DNA of 15,562 bases, taken from the NCBI RefSeq assembly GCF_004138495.1, contig NZ_ML142850.1, positions 126,665 to 142,226 of the forward strand, read 5' to 3'. How positions within the stretch are numbered: the first letter of the stretch is position 1; every line of letters starts with the position of its first letter. Positions 6,179 to 12,248 of the stretch are shown piece after piece. Source of the DNA: Phytoactinopolyspora endophytica. Lineage in GTDB: Bacteria > Actinomycetota > Actinomycetes > Jiangellales > Jiangellaceae. The translations under genes and the position numbers were made by a program. Below the pieces are notes generated by a model. That model saw nothing but the letters and a program-made list of their open reading frames with translations. It was not told the DNA's origin and searched no databases.

Positions 6179-6914
6179 GAAGATCTTCCTCGGCGTCAGC
6201 GTGGCAGTCTCCCTGTTTGCCATAACGGCGTGCGGCGGGGACGACGCAGACGAAGAGAATGCCGGCGGCGACGAGAGTTCTGAGCAGGAAGGCGCACCCC
6301 AGGCTCCGGACCTGGAAAGCATCCCCGACGTCGTGGCCGTCGTCAATGGGAGCGAGATTCTTAAAGAAGATTTCGTTTCCGTTTATGAAGGCCAATTCCA
6401 ACAGCTCGCTATGCAAGCGCAGACCACCGGCGAAGATGTCGACGAAGAGCAGCTGAAAGAGCAGACGGCCGAGAACATGGTCAATAACGAGCTGCTGGTT
6501 CAAGAAGCCGACGATCGTGGCTTCGACGCTTCTCAGGAAGACATCGACGAGACGATGAACGAGCTCGCGGCGCAGAACGGCCTTGAGTCCGGCGAGGACT
6601 TCATGGCAGCGCTCGAAGAGCAGGGCATGGGCGAAGAAGAGGTCAGGGCCGAGCTCGAGGTGCAGGTGCGGGTGGATCAGCTGATCGCCGACGAGGCCGG
6701 CGATACCGACCCCACTGAGGAGGAGCTGCAGGAGCTGTACGACGAAGCCGAGGCGCAGCAGGAGCAGATGGGCGAAGAGGCGCAGGAGCTGCCGCCCTTC
6801 GACGAAGTGAAGCCTCAGCTCGAGGAGCAGGCGAAGGCGGACAAAGAGTCGGAGGTCGCCCAGGCGCTGGTCCAGGATCTCCGCGGCGACGCCGAGGTCT
6901 CGATCAACCTGTGA
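6171..6914 (+). CDS. SurA N-terminal-domain lipoprotein (chaperone-like)
   Basis: A 247-aa secreted lipoprotein: MNKK, a hydrophobic stretch and the lipobox ITAC with Cys21, then an extremely acidic Asp/Glu-rich linker. From about residue 53 (VVAVVNGSEILKEDFVSVYEGQF) the sequence follows the SurA_N fold, including ENMVNNELLVQEADDRGF and FMAALEEQGMGEEEVRAELEVQVRVDQLI. In Gram-positive bacteria such proteins (PrsA-like) assist folding of exported proteins at the membrane. No parvulin-type peptidyl-prolyl isomerase domain follows; the protein ends soon after FDEVKPQLEEQAKADKESEV, so a chaperone-only role is likely. GTG at 6171 is supported by AGGAAAGG (6155-6162) at 8 nt. Some stretches, such as around 6355-6400, are more AT-rich than neighbouring genes. 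A GC-rich hairpin follows the gene. Confidence 0.88.
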   Translation: MNKKIFLGVSVAVSLFAITACGGDDADEENAGGDESSEQEGAPQAPDLESIPDVVAVVNGSEILKEDFVSVYEGQFQQLAMQAQTTGEDVDEEQLKEQTAENMVNNELLVQEADDRGFDASQEDIDETMNELAAQNGLESGEDFMAALEEQGMGEEEVRAELEVQVRVDQLIADEAGDTDPTEEELQELYDEAEAQQEQMGEEAQELPPFDEVKPQLEEQAKADKESEVAQALVQDLRGDAEVSINL

Positions 6915-6957
6915 CGTCGTCCCCCGGCACAACCGGGTGATCCGGCGTACGGAAGGT

Positions 6958-6993
6958 CCGCGGGAGCGGCTCCGCGTACGAGCGCTCCCGCGG
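6958..6993. terminator. Strong hairpin between convergent surA-like and SRPBCC genes
   Basis: CCGCGGGAGCG (6958-6968) and CGCTCCCGCGG (6983-6993) make a perfect 11-bp stem with a 14-nt loop. It lies between two converging stop codons (6914 and 7016). There is a short TTCT but no long T run. It probably serves both directions. Confidence 0.7.
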
Positions 6994-7015
6994 TTCTGCC
7001 CTCGGCGTCGTGTGC

Positions 7016-7468
7016 CTACCCTTCCCTGGGGATGTCACCGCGCCAGCTGCCTGTCTCGACGCCGCGCGATTCGATGAACTCCTTGAAGTTCTTGATATCC
7101 CGCCCGACGGCCCTCGACACGAGTCCAGCCTTCTCCCCGACCGTCTCTGCCATGCCTTCCGGGTCCATTTCCATCTGCAACGTCACCCTGGTCGTGTTGT
7201 CGTCGAGCTTGTGGAACGTCACCACGCCCGCCTGCTCCGTACCACCGGTGGATCGCCAGGCGATGCGCTCCTCGGGGTGCTGCTCAGTGATCTCCGCGTC
7301 GAACGAGCGCCTCATGCCGCCCACGTCCACGACCCAGTGCAGATGGCGGTCGTCGACCTGGGTCACCGACTCCACGTCGGCCATGAACTCCGGAAAGTCC
7401 TCGAACTGCGTCCATTGGTTGTAGGCGGTCGTAATGGGCACCTCAACATCGACAGACTTCTCGGCCAT
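7016..7468 (-). CDS. SRPBCC-family protein (polyketide cyclase/dehydrase-like)
   Basis: A 150-aa START/Bet v1-like helix-grip protein: the first strand EKSVDVEVPITTAYNQWTQF, then EDFPEFMADVESVTQVDDRHLHW, the strands RRSFDAEITEQHPEERIAW and AGVVTFHKLDDNTTRVTLQM, and a long C-terminal helix through GRDIKNFKEFIESRG. Members bind hydrophobic ligands in a central cavity; this short stand-alone form is common in actinobacteria and its ligand is unknown. ATG at 7468 has an excellent purine-rich ribosome-binding site (GGAGGAGGAGAG). It lies 75 nt downstream of padR on the same strand, so the two may be co-transcribed, which would place it under the padR promoter. Confidence 0.9.
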   Translation of the reverse strand: MAEKSVDVEVPITTAYNQWTQFEDFPEFMADVESVTQVDDRHLHWVVDVGGMRRSFDAEITEQHPEERIAWRSTGGTEQAGVVTFHKLDDNTTRVTLQMEMDPEGMAETVGEKAGLVSRAVGRDIKNFKEFIESRGVETGSWRGDIPREG

Positions 7469-7543
7469 CGTGATCTCTCCTCCTCCACGTCGGTCATCTC
7501 ACAGGCACCGATACCCGAGAGCGGAACGCGGTAACGGCCGACG

Positions 7544-8119
7544 TCACTGGTTCCGCCTACCGCGGCCTTCGGGCCGGGACCGCAGTACCTCCGCCACCCA
7601 CGCGCACCATTCCACGGTGTCGCGTTGAAAGCGGATTCCGCGCTGGACCGTCAGATACGGCCCCAGATGATGAGTGGTCCTGATGAACGTCGCTTCGTCC
7701 CTCCCACCGAGGATCTGCTGCTCCAACTCCTCGAACGCGGCGAGCTTCTGCCGTGCGAGCTCCGCACAGCGCTCCACGTTCTCCAGAACCGGCGCCGGAT
7801 CGACGAGGTCGACCGCCTGCACGGCCACCATCAGGTCATCCCGGCCGGTGGGAAGCTCCTTCGGGGCCGCGGCGAACTTCTCGAGCATCGCGGCTCCGTC
7901 CTCGGTGAGCGAGAACAGCCTCTTGTTGGGCCGGGACTGTTGGATGACCTCACGCGCCTGCACCATGCCGGATTCACGCAACTTGGTCAGCTCGGCATAG
8001 ACCTGCTGCGGCTTTGCATGCCAGAAGTTCGCGACACCGGCCTCGAACCGTTTGGCCAGTTCGTAACCGCTGGCTTCGCCGTGCACGAGAGCCGCGAGAA
8101 CCGCATGTCGAAGTGCCAT
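7544..8119 (-). CDS. PadR-family transcriptional regulator
   Basis: A 191-aa regulator with an N-terminal winged helix (MALRHAVLAALVHGEASGYELAKRF through the recognition region FWHAKPQQVYAELTKLRESGMV and the wing RPNKRLFSLTEDG) and a C-terminal helical domain of the Vir_act_alpha_C type (about residues 95-175), i.e. the subfamily-2 layout. PadR proteins are usually repressors that sense small aromatic or toxic compounds and control their own and a neighbouring gene. The ATG at 8119 has no Shine-Dalgarno sequence; a TAGTCT hexamer 6 nt upstream suggests leaderless transcription. The 47-bp gap to the divergent SGNH hydrolase gene holds three similar boxes, the likely binding sites of this protein. 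The inducer is unknown. Confidence 0.93.
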   Translation of the reverse strand: MALRHAVLAALVHGEASGYELAKRFEAGVANFWHAKPQQVYAELTKLRESGMVQAREVIQQSRPNKRLFSLTEDGAAMLEKFAAAPKELPTGRDDLMVAVQAVDLVDPAPVLENVERCAELARQKLAAFEELEQQILGGRDEATFIRTTHHLGPYLTVQRGIRFQRDTVEWCAWVAEVLRSRPEGRGRRNQ

Positions 8120-8125
8120 GCAACC

Positions 8126-8131
8126 AGACTA
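8126..8131 (-). promoter_or_regulatory. Predicted -10 element of padR
   Basis: TAGTCT on the minus strand fits TANNNT and ends 6 nt before the padR ATG, the same geometry as at the iron-regulated lipoprotein gene, so padR mRNA may be leaderless. It lies inside the first operator box. No clear -35 is seen. Confidence 0.4.
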
Positions 8132-8155
8132 GTCATCTTCATGATCAGTCACTAT

Positions 8156-8161
8156 TATGAT
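8156..8161 (+). promoter_or_regulatory. Predicted -10 element of the SGNH hydrolase gene
   Basis: TATGAT (with an overlapping TATTAT at 8153-8158) lies 5 nt before the ATG at 8167, again consistent with a leaderless transcript, and overlaps the third operator box. No clear -35 is seen. Confidence 0.4.
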
Positions 8162-8166
8162 TAGTC

Positions 8167-8964
8167 ATGAATCTGACTATCTCCGGCCTCGTCGTCTGCG
8201 GAGACAGCCTCTCCGCTGGTGTGGGAGACCCGGCTCCTCGCGCAGCCGGCCGACCTCGGCAACTCCATGGCTGGGTCCACCATCTGGTCGAGAACCAGCC
8301 CGGGATTACCCTCGATGCCAACCTCGCCCGGATCGGAGCCACCGTCTCTCACGCGCGACGTCGTCAGCTGCCCCAGGCGATCGACCACGCTCCCGATGTC
8401 GTCATCTGCGCCATCGGAGCGAACGACGTCCTCTCCCCCGGATTCGATCCAGCTGCCTTCGCAGACGACTACGACGCCTTGATCGCCGCTCTGACCCACG
8501 CCGCGACCGTCGGCGTGCTCACCTTCACGCTGCACGACGTCGCGGGCGGCCTGCCCCTGACCCGCCGCAGGCACGCCACGGTGCGCGCACGAACGGCCCG
8601 CGTGAATGAGGTCATCGAGAGGGTGAGCGAGCGACATTCCTGCTGGCTGCTCGACACACGTACAGAAGGCACGCCGGTACAGCTCGGCATGCTCAGCGTC
8701 GACCGGCTGCATCCGAACCCCCGCGGACACCGCTACCTCGCCTCGCGGGTCGCCGAGTCTCTCAGCCTGAACGGCGTGTGCCCACCGGGCGAAGCCGCCG
8801 TCCCGCCTCCGCCGGACCCTGTCCTTCGCCGGGCCCGGCACGGTTACGCCCACGCGACCTGGCTCGCCCGGCATGTGGTGTGGCCACGAGCGAGACGTCG
8901 CTGGGCCAGCCGTGCCGGCGGCCGCACGAAGAGAAAACGAACGGAGGTCAGCGAGACGGACTGA
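8167..8964 (+). CDS. SGNH/GDSL-family hydrolase
   Basis: A 265-aa esterase/lipase-type hydrolase with all SGNH blocks: GDSLSAG (nucleophile Ser14), Gly57 in NLARIGATV, GAND (Asn86) and DRLHPN (Asp179, His182). There is no signal peptide or membrane segment, so it should act in the cytoplasm on an ester or acylated small molecule. After the catalytic core (to about residue 200) comes a proline-rich hinge and a strongly basic tail (RRARHGYAH..., GGRTKRKR), not part of the fold. ATG at 8167 is directly downstream of the shared operator with no Shine-Dalgarno sequence. The gene is divergent from padR and probably its main target. Its 3' end overlaps the end of the converging response-regulator gene by 17 bp. 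Confidence 0.9.
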   Translation: MNLTISGLVVCGDSLSAGVGDPAPRAAGRPRQLHGWVHHLVENQPGITLDANLARIGATVSHARRRQLPQAIDHAPDVVICAIGANDVLSPGFDPAAFADDYDALIAALTHAATVGVLTFTLHDVAGGLPLTRRRHATVRARTARVNEVIERVSERHSCWLLDTRTEGTPVQLGMLSVDRLHPNPRGHRYLASRVAESLSLNGVCPPGEAAVPPPPDPVLRRARHGYAHATWLARHVVWPRARRRWASRAGGRTKRKRTEVSETD

Positions 8965-9604
8965 CGAACCCGGACTCGTACGCCGCGATGACGGCTTGCG
9001 TGCGGTCCCGGGCACCGAGCTTCATCAGCACGTTGCCCACGTGTGTCTTGACGGTCTCGTGCCCGACGACGAGGCGCTCGGCGATCTCGGCGTTGGACAA
9101 GCCGGTGGCCATCAGCCGCAGCACCTCACCCTCGCGTTCGGTGAGACCGGCGGCACCCAGCTCATCTCCGTCCGTACGGCTGCCGCCATGGGTGACGACG
9201 AGGCGCTGCAACGCAGCCGGGAACAGGATCGAGTCGCCCCGTGCCACCACCCGGATCGCCTCCACCACCTCGGCGGGGCGGGCGCGCTTGAGCAGAAAGC
9301 CGCCGGCTCCGGAGCGCAGCGCCTCGTAAACGTAGTCGTCGTTCTCGAACGTCGTCACGACCAGCACGGCCGGCGGGTCGTCCAGGGTGGCCAGCAGGTG
9401 ACGAGTGGCCTGAATCCCGTCGATGGCGGGCATGCGGACGTCCATCAGGACGACGTCCGGACGGAGCCGGCGCACCAGCGGCGCCACCTCCGCACCATCG
9501 GCCGCCTCGCCGACCACGTCGAGGTCCGGTTGCGCGTCGATGATGGCGCGCAACCCGGTCCGTACAAGCTCCTCGTCGTCGACGATCATCACGCTGATCG
9601 TCAC
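8948..9604 (-). CDS. NarL/FixJ-family response regulator
   Basis: A 218-aa two-component regulator. The receiver domain (residues 1-120) has the acidic pocket DDEE (9-12), phosphoacceptor Asp55 (VVLMDVRMP), Thr84 (VVTTFEND) and Lys106 (FLLKRARP). A linker leads to a LuxR-type HTH (about 152-210; LTEREGEVLRLMATGLSNAEIAERL...TVKTHVGNVLMKL). GTG at 9604 is chosen because it overlaps the kinase stop codon as GTGA, a typical coupled start, and gives a normal receiver N-terminus (VTISVMIVDDEE); the frame is open to 9658 within the kinase gene. It should be phosphorylated by the adjacent kinase and bind dyad DNA. A likely site is the concentric dyad upstream of the kinase gene. Confidence 0.95.
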   Translation of the reverse strand: MTISVMIVDDEELVRTGLRAIIDAQPDLDVVGEAADGAEVAPLVRRLRPDVVLMDVRMPAIDGIQATRHLLATLDDPPAVLVVTTFENDDYVYEALRSGAGGFLLKRARPAEVVEAIRVVARGDSILFPAALQRLVVTHGGSRTDGDELGAAGLTEREGEVLRLMATGLSNAEIAERLVVGHETVKTHVGNVLMKLGARDRTQAVIAAYESGFVSPSR

Positions 9605-10863
9605 GCCGAGCTCCGACCACGCCGGCCGCCGAGCGGCAGCCGGACCGAGACCTTCCACATGCCGTCATTCTGCCCGGCGCTCATCCGGCCACCCAACAGC
9701 CCTACCCGTTCACGCATGCCGGCAAGTCCCCGGCCGCCGCGCGCCCGGCCCACGGGCGGCTCCGGCCGTCCGCCGTGGACCGAGTTCGTCACCTCGATCG
9801 CGACGGCACTGGTGCCGATGTCCACCCGCAGCGACACCGGAGCGCCGACGGCGTGGCGGGCCGCGTTGGTCAGGCACTCTTGCACGATCCGGAAGCTCTC
9901 ACGGGAGACCACAGCCGGTATTCTGCTCACCGATCCCGTCATGTCGACCGCCACCTCGGCGCCTCCGGTCCGCACGTCAGAGAGCAGCTGGTCCAGATCC
10001 GCCAGCGTCCGCGCCTGGGCCGTGTCTGTCTGCCGGTCCTCCCGCAACAGCCCGAGAACGTGGTCGAGATCGGCCATCGCGGCACGCCCGGTCTCCTCGA
10101 CGGCACTCAGCGCGCGCCGGACGAACTCCGGGTCGGAGTCGAGCAACTCGCTGGCGGCCGCGGCCTGCAGCGTGGTCACGGTCAGTGCATGTCCAACCGA
10201 GTCGTGTAGCTCGCGCGCCAGCCGGTTTCGCTCGGCGAGCTGGTCGGCCTCGGCTTCGAGCGCGGCGATCCGCTCATCGGGCGACGGACCGAGCAGGACT
10301 GGCGCCATCATCGCCGCGAGCGTTCCGAGCCCTGCCACCGCGTAGGTGAGCCCGACCAGCATCCCGACTCCCAGCAACGACAGCCACAGCGTGTCATCGC
10401 CGTCCAGTGGCCCCAGCCGAAAGTCCTCCAGCGTCTCTTCACCGATACCGAACTGCGCGAAAATGAAGACGAACGCCAACGGCACGGCCACGAGCACGCC
10501 GACTGCCACCCCACCGCCCGCGACCAGATGCGTGGCGAACCACAGCGCGCTGCGCAGCCGTGCTTCGGGCGCTGGGCGGTCCGTAGCCACGTCGGGCAGA
10601 TCCACGTCGAGCAGGAGGCGTGCCGCATAAGCCTCCAGCGTGCGCGTCGCGCGCAGGAATGCCGGCGCGCAAGCGATGACCCCTGTCACCGCCAGCAGCA
10701 GCAACATGACCACCAGCGGGGTCTCGCCGGTGCTTCGCATCTGGATGAACGCGTAGCCCACCATCACATAGGGGAGCACGACGACGCCGCCCAGCAGCAG
10801 ATGTACGCCGCGCCGGTACGTCGACCCGCTCACCAGCGGCGCAAAAATCCTGCGGAGGGCCAT
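9601..10863 (-). CDS. Sensor histidine kinase (PF13796-type sensor, HisKA_3)
   Basis: A 420-aa membrane kinase. The N-terminal part has paired hydrophobic segments (about residues 20-75 and 110-195) in the layout of the actinobacterial 'putative sensor' domain (RRIFAPLVSGSTYRRGVHLLLGG...). A short coiled coil (DERIAALEAEADQLAERNRLA) leads to the phosphoacceptor motif ARELHDSVGHAL with His220. The ATPase domain shows the N box (ECLTNAARHA, Asn333) and the G box GGRGLAGM (376-383). It autophosphorylates and passes phosphate to the overlapping response regulator. ATG at 10863 places MALRRIF at the start, as expected for the sensor domain; an in-frame GTG at 10914 would add 17 residues reading into the upstream dyad and cannot be excluded. 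The signal sensed is unknown; related kinases often respond to membrane stress. Confidence 0.93.
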   Translation of the reverse strand: MALRRIFAPLVSGSTYRRGVHLLLGGVVVLPYVMVGYAFIQMRSTGETPLVVMLLLLAVTGVIACAPAFLRATRTLEAYAARLLLDVDLPDVATDRPAPEARLRSALWFATHLVAGGGVAVGVLVAVPLAFVFIFAQFGIGEETLEDFRLGPLDGDDTLWLSLLGVGMLVGLTYAVAGLGTLAAMMAPVLLGPSPDERIAALEAEADQLAERNRLARELHDSVGHALTVTTLQAAAASELLDSDPEFVRRALSAVEETGRAAMADLDHVLGLLREDRQTDTAQARTLADLDQLLSDVRTGGAEVAVDMTGSVSRIPAVVSRESFRIVQECLTNAARHAVGAPVSLRVDIGTSAVAIEVTNSVHGGRPEPPVGRARGGRGLAGMRERVGLLGGRMSAGQNDGMWKVSVRLPLGGRRGRSSA

Positions 10864-10901
10864 GGCGACGATTCTCTCAATGTTCACGGCGGCGAGACCC
10901 A

Positions 10902-10950
10902 TGATCATGAACACTTACCGTGCTATATACACGGTTTCTGTTCATGATCA
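10902..10950. promoter_or_regulatory. Concentric double dyad upstream of the kinase gene
   Basis: TGATCATGAACA (10902-10913) and TGTTCATGATCA (10939-10950) are perfect 12-bp inverted arms. Inside them ACCGTG (10917-10922) and CACGGT (10930-10935) form a second perfect dyad with exactly the same centre (10926), over a central TATATA. The element begins 4 bp after the ubiA stop codon and ends 39-51 bp before the kinase start. It may be an autoregulatory operator of the two-component system, a promoter with TATATA as -10, or, as RNA, a long hairpin ending the ubiA transcript. Confidence 0.65.
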
Positions 10951-10954
10951 CGGA

Positions 10955-11941
10955 TCAGATCGAGTCGACGTAGGTGACCACGAATGCGGCGCACGGAATC
11001 AGGTACGCGCCCGCGACGATCGTGATCGCGGTGAACGACGGCCTCTCTCTCAGTGCCACCCGGTACAGCACGAGCAGGACCGGGGCCATGACCAGGTGCA
11101 ACTGCACGAGCGACGGATCGACGACGACGCCCGCCACGGCACACACCAGCGCGACCGACGCGCTGCCGGCCCACAACGCGAACCCCAGTTCGAAGGTCGC
11201 ACGCCTGCCGAGCACCACTGCCGTCGTGCGGATTCCAGCGGCGCGGTCGGCGTCGTGGTCGGCCATGGTCGTCGGCAGGTACAGCGCGGCCGCGGCCATC
11301 AGTCCGATCAACGCGATCGGCCAGGGGAACCCGCCGGTTGTTCCGCTCACCGCGACCCATCCGCCCAGCGGACCAACGACGCCGACGGCGGCGGCGTTGA
11401 CGACGACGTCGGCGCCCGCCCGCGCCTTCAACCGCAGCGGGGGCATGCTGTAGGCCCACGCGAGAACGACCGTGCCGGCGACGCCGATCGTGAACAGCTC
11501 GCCCATCGGAATGGCGACCACCACCGCCAGCAGGCTCGCCGCCGTCCCGATCCAGACCGCCTGCCGCGGCGTGATGCGTCCTTGCACCAACGGGGATCCG
11601 GCCTTCCGCGGGTTGATCCGATCGCTGTCCAGATCGCACGCGTCGTTGAACGCGAGTACGGCCAGCCAGAGCAGAGGCCCGGCCACCACAGCCGCATGGG
11701 CCATCGTGACGATCTCATCTCCCCTGGGGATGATCCGTCGCGTCTCGAGGACGAAACCGAGCTGAATGGCCACGACCGAGGTAACCCAGAACCGAGGCCG
11801 GGACATCGCCAGTACGTCGCGCGGATGCGCGCGCACGCCGGCCTGCCATGGGCGCTGATCCCGCCTGGCAGTCCCTGGGCGACGCGGATCGACGTTCGTC
11901 CGGCCGCGATGGGCCGACCGGTCGGTGGTCAGGACGGACAT
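10955..11941 (-). CDS. UbiA-family prenyltransferase
   Basis: A 328-aa integral membrane prenyltransferase with both Mg-diphosphate motifs: NDACDLDSD (Asn99, Asp100, Asp103, Asp107) and DHDAD (228-232), plus YSMPPLRLK (164-172), the conserved segment of the BchG/COQ2-like branch. About eight to nine hydrophobic helices are seen. A soluble, Arg-rich N-terminal extension of about 45 residues precedes the core, which starts at MSRPRFWVT. ATG at 11941 is supported by GGAG 7 nt upstream; ATG at residue 46 would give a more typical length. Such enzymes attach polyprenyl chains to aromatic, chlorin or carotenoid acceptors; the acceptor is unknown, as no menaquinone, carotenoid or tetrapyrrole gene is adjacent. 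The kinase gene follows on the same strand after the concentric dyad. Confidence 0.92.
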   Translation of the reverse strand: MSVLTTDRSAHRGRTNVDPRRPGTARRDQRPWQAGVRAHPRDVLAMSRPRFWVTSVVAIQLGFVLETRRIIPRGDEIVTMAHAAVVAGPLLWLAVLAFNDACDLDSDRINPRKAGSPLVQGRITPRQAVWIGTAASLLAVVVAIPMGELFTIGVAGTVVLAWAYSMPPLRLKARAGADVVVNAAAVGVVGPLGGWVAVSGTTGGFPWPIALIGLMAAAALYLPTTMADHDADRAAGIRTTAVVLGRRATFELGFALWAGSASVALVCAVAGVVVDPSLVQLHLVMAPVLLVLYRVALRERPSFTAITIVAGAYLIPCAAFVVTYVDSI

Positions 11942-12069
11942 GGCCGCTCCGTATCTGCTGAAGCACGCTGCTCCGTACCGCTAAGAGCGCTGATCGGCCT
12001 CGGTTGACCGATGACCCCAGCGTCGCCCGTCGCCGTCGCCGGGCGGATCACGACAGCGGGTGAACCCAC

Positions 12070-12085
12070 TCCCCCGGAAGGGGGA
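12070..12085 (-). repeat. Compact hairpin with GNRA-type loop upstream of ubiA
   Basis: A 6-bp stem TCCCCC/GGGGGA closes the four bases GGAA on the plus strand; on the minus strand the loop is TTCC. It lies about 130-145 bp upstream of the ubiA start. It may be a leader structure or a terminator remnant. Confidence 0.35.
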
Positions 12086-12223
12086 TTCCGACCCACGAAC
12101 GCCCATGCACGCACACGTCTCCGCTACGGTTGCCGTCGTCGCTATGACTGCCGTCGGCCGAGCCACTGAACAGGCAGGACGTGCGCCTCACGTAGCTCGT
12201 CAAGTACGAGATATACGACGTGA

Positions 12224-12239
12224 CCCGGCTTGATCCGGG
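12224..12239 (-). terminator. Short hairpin downstream of the alpha/beta hydrolase gene
   Basis: CCCGG and CCGGG flank a 6-nt loop, starting 9 bp past the hydrolase stop codon in its direction of transcription. The stem is short and no T tract follows, so termination here is only possible. Confidence 0.3.
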
Positions 12240-12248
12240 CCGAACGGT

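Larger units (their letters stand above)
8125..8168. promoter_or_regulatory. Three-box, 16-bp-phased operator between padR and SGNH hydrolase gene
   Basis: Three related 12-mers lie exactly 16 bp apart: CAGACTAGTCAT (8125-8136), ATGATCAGTCAC (8141-8152) and ATGATTAGTCAT (8157-8168). The last is a near-palindrome (ATGA-YTAR-TCAT pattern). A larger imperfect dyad, TTCATGA (8138-8144) with TCATGAA (8165-8171), overlaps boxes two and three. The region is AT-rich in a GC-rich genome and spans the whole divergent gap. A PadR operator controlling both genes is the natural reading, but binding is inferred. Confidence 0.65.
11942..12248. other. 307-bp intergenic region upstream of ubiA
   Basis: No convincing gene is seen. 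It contains TCGGT/ACCGA (12000-12004 with 12007-12011), a near-perfect 12-bp palindrome about 60 bp before the ubiA start, and a hairpin TCCCCC-GGAA-GGGGGA (12070-12085) with a GNRA-type tetraloop, which would sit in the ubiA leader if transcription starts above it. Next to the hydrolase stop is a small hairpin (12224-12239). On the minus strand a frame reading through this end (about 12142-12250) gives a protein-like string but lacks a start codon. Confidence 0.5.

Noticed and set aside
6153..6932. Leucine-rich minus-strand ORF of 259 codons opposite the SurA-like gene
   Set aside because: The Leu richness is the antisense reading of GAG/GAA-rich acidic codons; the plus strand has a signal peptide, lipobox and ribosome-binding site.
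8125..8168. Evenly spaced repeats as a CRISPR remnant
   Set aside because: The units are only 12 bp with 4-bp gaps, lie between two divergent starts and overlap promoter elements; there are no cas genes.
8873..10345. 490-codon plus-strand ORF opposite the two-component genes
   Set aside because: Antisense shadow of clear response-regulator and kinase genes; no motif of its own.
10864..10914. GTG start at 10914 for the kinase
   Set aside because: The 17 extra residues are encoded partly by the dyad arm and precede the normal start of the sensor domain; kept only as an alternative.
10862..12007. 381-codon plus-strand ORF opposite ubiA
   Set aside because: Arg/Asp/His-rich shadow of a prenyltransferase with intact catalytic motifs.
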